Shown here piece after piece: positions 6,000 to 7,286 of a stretch of 7,286 bases of DNA. The stretch covers positions 1-7,286 of the forward strand of contig JBBRMT010000232.1 in assembly GCA_038230695.1 (NCBI GenBank). The letters run 5' to 3'. The notes under the pieces were generated by a model, which ran no database searches, had not been told where the DNA came from, and saw only the letters and a program-made list of their open reading frames with translations. The position numbers were made by a program, and so were the translations under genes. The DNA comes from QHBQ01 sp038230695. Lineage in GTDB: Bacteria > Chloroflexota > Chloroflexia > QHBQ01. Position 1 is the stretch's first letter; the number at the start of each line of letters is the position of its first letter.

Positions 6000-6133
6000 A
6001 AGCCCCCAGCGGGGGTTTGGGGGAGAAAACTCGAAGCTCCAGACAGGCTCATAGTAAACACGGCAATGGTCCGTGCTTACTATGAACCTACCAGCTAGTC
6101 AGGAGTTCTCCCCCAAACCCCCGCTGGGGGCTT
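6000..6133. repeat. Nested 134-bp palindrome, MITE- or REP-like
   Basis: The arms 6000-6027 and 6106-6133 are perfect 28-bp inverted repeats. Inside, 6045-6063 pairs with 6071-6089 over 19 positions with two mismatches, around a 7-nt loop (CAATGGT). Both pairs share almost the same centre (about 6067), so the whole element can fold as one long hairpin or cruciform. Each outer arm is itself a mini-hairpin, CCCCC-AGC-GGGGG on the left and CCCCC-GCT-GGGGG on the right. No coding frame of note and no clear target-site duplication were found. It may be a non-autonomous mobile element, an extragenic palindrome, or simply a large terminator; the sequence alone cannot decide. Confidence 0.8.
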
Positions 6134-6136
6134 TTT
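6118..6136 (+). terminator. Intrinsic terminator of the ABC operon
   Basis: CCCCC (6118-6122), loop GCT, GGGGG (6126-6130), then C and five T (6132-6136). This is the right end of the large palindrome, which gives an even longer stem when the full 28-bp arms pair. It separates the exporter operon from the aldolase gene. Confidence 0.65.
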
Positions 6137-6166
6137 GCCTGAAGCTCAGGAATGCTGACCTTTATA

Positions 6167-6175
6167 TGATATAAT
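6167..6175 (+). promoter_or_regulatory. Extended -10 promoter of the aldolase gene
   Basis: TGATATAAT (6167-6175) matches the extended -10 form TGnTATAAT. No convincing -35 box lies at the right distance, which fits this promoter class. Start near 6182, leader about 25 nt, downstream of the terminator. Confidence 0.6.
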
Positions 6176-6206
6176 TTAGCATATTTGATTTCAGAGGGGG
6201 ATAGTG

Positions 6207-6857
6207 ATGGAGACAAAGCAAAGTGAAGCGGCGCGACAGGCGCTGGCCCGCATCGAGCGTGAACGGGTGATGGTGGTGCTGCGCGGTCTGCCTGCGGACG
6301 CGACTCTGCACATCGGCGAGGCGATGCTGGCGGGCGGCATCAGCGTAATCGAAATCACCATGAACTCGGAGCGACCACTGGACAGCATCAGCGCTTTGTG
6401 CGATAAGTTCGGCGATCAGGCACTAGTAGGCGCTGGCACGGTGCTGAGTGCGGCGCAGGCGCGGGCGGCGGTGCAAGCCGGGGCGCAGTTCCTGGTCAGC
6501 CCCAGCCTCGATGCTGAGGTGATGAAGACAGCGTCGCAGCTTGGTGTGCTGATGATTCCGGGAGTGATGACCGCAACCGAACTTGCCGAGGCGCTCAAGC
6601 TGGGCGCGACGCTGGTTAAGGTCTTCCCCGCCCGCGTACTTGGCCCCGATTATTTCCGCGCTTTGCTTGCCCCATTCAACGGGGTGCATCTAGCCGCCAC
6701 CGGCCTGCCAGTCGAATCATGCGCCGATTTCCTTCGCGCCGGAGCAAAGGCAGTCGCAGTTGGTGAGTCGCTGCTCGACCCCGACCTGATCGCCGCCGCC
6801 CGCTGGGGCGACCTCGCGCTGAAGGCACGCAAATTGGTGGCTGATTGCCGGGTTTAG
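6207..6857 (+). CDS. eda: KDPG/KHG-type class I aldolase
   Basis: Cytosolic Schiff-base aldolase of the Eda family, which cleaves 2-keto-3-deoxy-6-phosphogluconate (Entner-Doudoroff) or related keto acids, releasing pyruvate. It has 216 residues, normal for the family. Active-site residues are Glu49 (IEITMNS) and the Schiff-base Lys138 (LVKVFPA), matching E. coli Glu45 and Lys133. VGAGTVLS (74-81), LVSPS (96-100) and PGVMTATEL (118-126) are also typical. Deviations: Asn53 replaces the Arg found in E. coli Eda (LRT), as in the NS motif of DgoA-type KDPGal aldolases; TGL (165-167) replaces TGG; and the last phosphate-loop reads VGESL instead of GS-type. So the exact substrate is uncertain. ATG 6207 is preferred to the adjacent GTG 6204 because AGGGGG ends at 6200, giving 6 rather than 3 nt. 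No other sugar-acid gene is adjacent. The helicase gene follows after 49 bp and may be cotranscribed. Confidence 0.9.
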   Translation: METKQSEAARQALARIERERVMVVLRGLPADATLHIGEAMLAGGISVIEITMNSERPLDSISALCDKFGDQALVGAGTVLSAAQARAAVQAGAQFLVSPSLDAEVMKTASQLGVLMIPGVMTATELAEALKLGATLVKVFPARVLGPDYFRALLAPFNGVHLAATGLPVESCADFLRAGAKAVAVGESLLDPDLIAAARWGDLALKARKLVADCRV

Positions 6858-6906
6858 GGCGCGGGTTGATCCCGATGTGCTAGCCCCAACACAAGGACAA
6901 AGCGCG

Positions 6907-7286
6907 ATGCCGCCAAAGGATCCACTGGACGAACTATACGTCGCCCTCGCCCGCCGCTGGCCCGACTATCGCGCCCGCGATGCGCAACGGGCCATGACCG
7001 AAGCGGTGGCGCATACGGTAGAACGGGGTGGCACGCTGCTGGTGGAGGCGGGAACTGGTGTGGGCAAGTCGCTGGCCTATCTGTTGCCCGCGCTGCTGGC
7101 GGTGCAGCAGGGCCAGCGCGTGCTGATCGCCACCAGCCACAAACCCTTGCAGGATCAGCTGGATAGCAAAGACTTGCCGCTGGCCTACCAGTTGGCAAAG
7201 CAGCTAGGCTGGCAGTTGCCAAAATGGGTTACACTGAAGGGCATCGCCAACTATCTCTGCCTGGAGGCGCAGGATGAAGAGATGCA
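6907..7286 (+). CDS. dinG: DinG-family (XPD/Rad3-like) helicase, N-terminal part
   Basis: ATP-dependent superfamily 2 helicase of the DinG/XPD type, acting in DNA repair and the unwinding of unusual structures such as R-loops. Only 126 codons are present; the gene runs off the right edge. Visible: Q-motif-like RDAQRAM (24-30), Walker A EAGTGVGKS (47-55) with Lys54, motif Ia VLIATSHKPLQDQL (72-85), and KGIANYLC (111-118). In relatives the Cys of GrxNYLC is the first iron-sulfur cluster ligand, so Cys118 suggests an Fe-S helicase; the other ligands lie outside. ATG 6907 has AAGGA 9 nt upstream; an in-frame GTG at 6877 has no ribosome site. No terminator or promoter was seen in the 49-bp gap after the aldolase gene. 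Which DinG/YoaA subgroup it belongs to cannot be told from this fragment. Confidence 0.88.
   Translation, partial: MPPKDPLDELYVALARRWPDYRARDAQRAMTEAVAHTVERGGTLLVEAGTGVGKSLAYLLPALLAVQQGQRVLIATSHKPLQDQLDSKDLPLAYQLAKQLGWQLPKWVTLKGIANYLCLEAQDEEM

Noticed and set aside
5416..6054. 212-codon plus-strand frame overlapping the permease
   Set aside because: Another frame of the permease gene; Arg/His/Pro/Gln-rich translation without membrane segments or known motifs.
6000..6133. Target-site duplication flanking the palindrome
   Set aside because: The bases next to the two arms do not match as a direct repeat, so mobility is not shown from this copy.
6854..7222. 122-codon minus-strand frame at the right end
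   Set aside because: Antisense to the helicase gene, whose Walker A and other motifs are clear.

Overview
This 7.3 kb window reads as ordinary bacterial chromosome with moderately high GC coding sequence and AT-rich promoter gaps. The intergenic DNA contains short tandem repeats and G/C-tract palindromes of a kind I associate with filamentous Chloroflexota. That, with the general style of the proteins, is my best guess at origin, but it is an inference and not proven by any marker gene here.

Layout, left to right. (1) 1-572, minus strand: N-terminal 190 residues of a DHA2/EmrB-QacA type MFS drug exporter, running off the left edge. (2) 573-756: a divergent promoter region with two good sigma-70 promoters back to back. 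(3) 757-2997, plus: a complete polyphosphate kinase, PPK1, with all four key catalytic residues visible, followed by an intrinsic terminator. (4) 3082-5968, plus: an efflux module made of a MarR-family regulator (3139-3744), a DrrA-like ABC ATPase (3874-4998) and its ABC-2 type permease (5174-5968). The regulator and the ATPase each have their own promoter with operator-like repeats. The ATPase and permease are separated by 175 bp holding a 30-bp tandem repeat and hairpins. (5) 5969-6206: a heptamer tandem repeat, a 134-bp nested palindrome that also ends the transporter operon, and an extended -10 promoter. (6) 6207-6857, plus: a KDPG/KHG-type class I aldolase. (7) 6907-7286, plus: the first 126 residues of a DinG/XPD-like helicase, cut by the right edge.

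How they may work together: the MarR protein is the natural candidate to repress its own gene and the ABC exporter beside it. The MFS pump promoter is also a perfect consensus promoter with small repeats at its start point, so it could belong to the same regulon, although ppk1 lies between. PPK1, the aldolase and the helicase look like independent housekeeping genes.

I did not find a clearly new biological system. The points most worth a second look are the nested 134-bp palindrome, the operator-like repeats in the efflux promoters, the repeat array inside the ABC operon, the altered substrate-site residues of the aldolase, and the missing membrane aspartate in the MFS pump.
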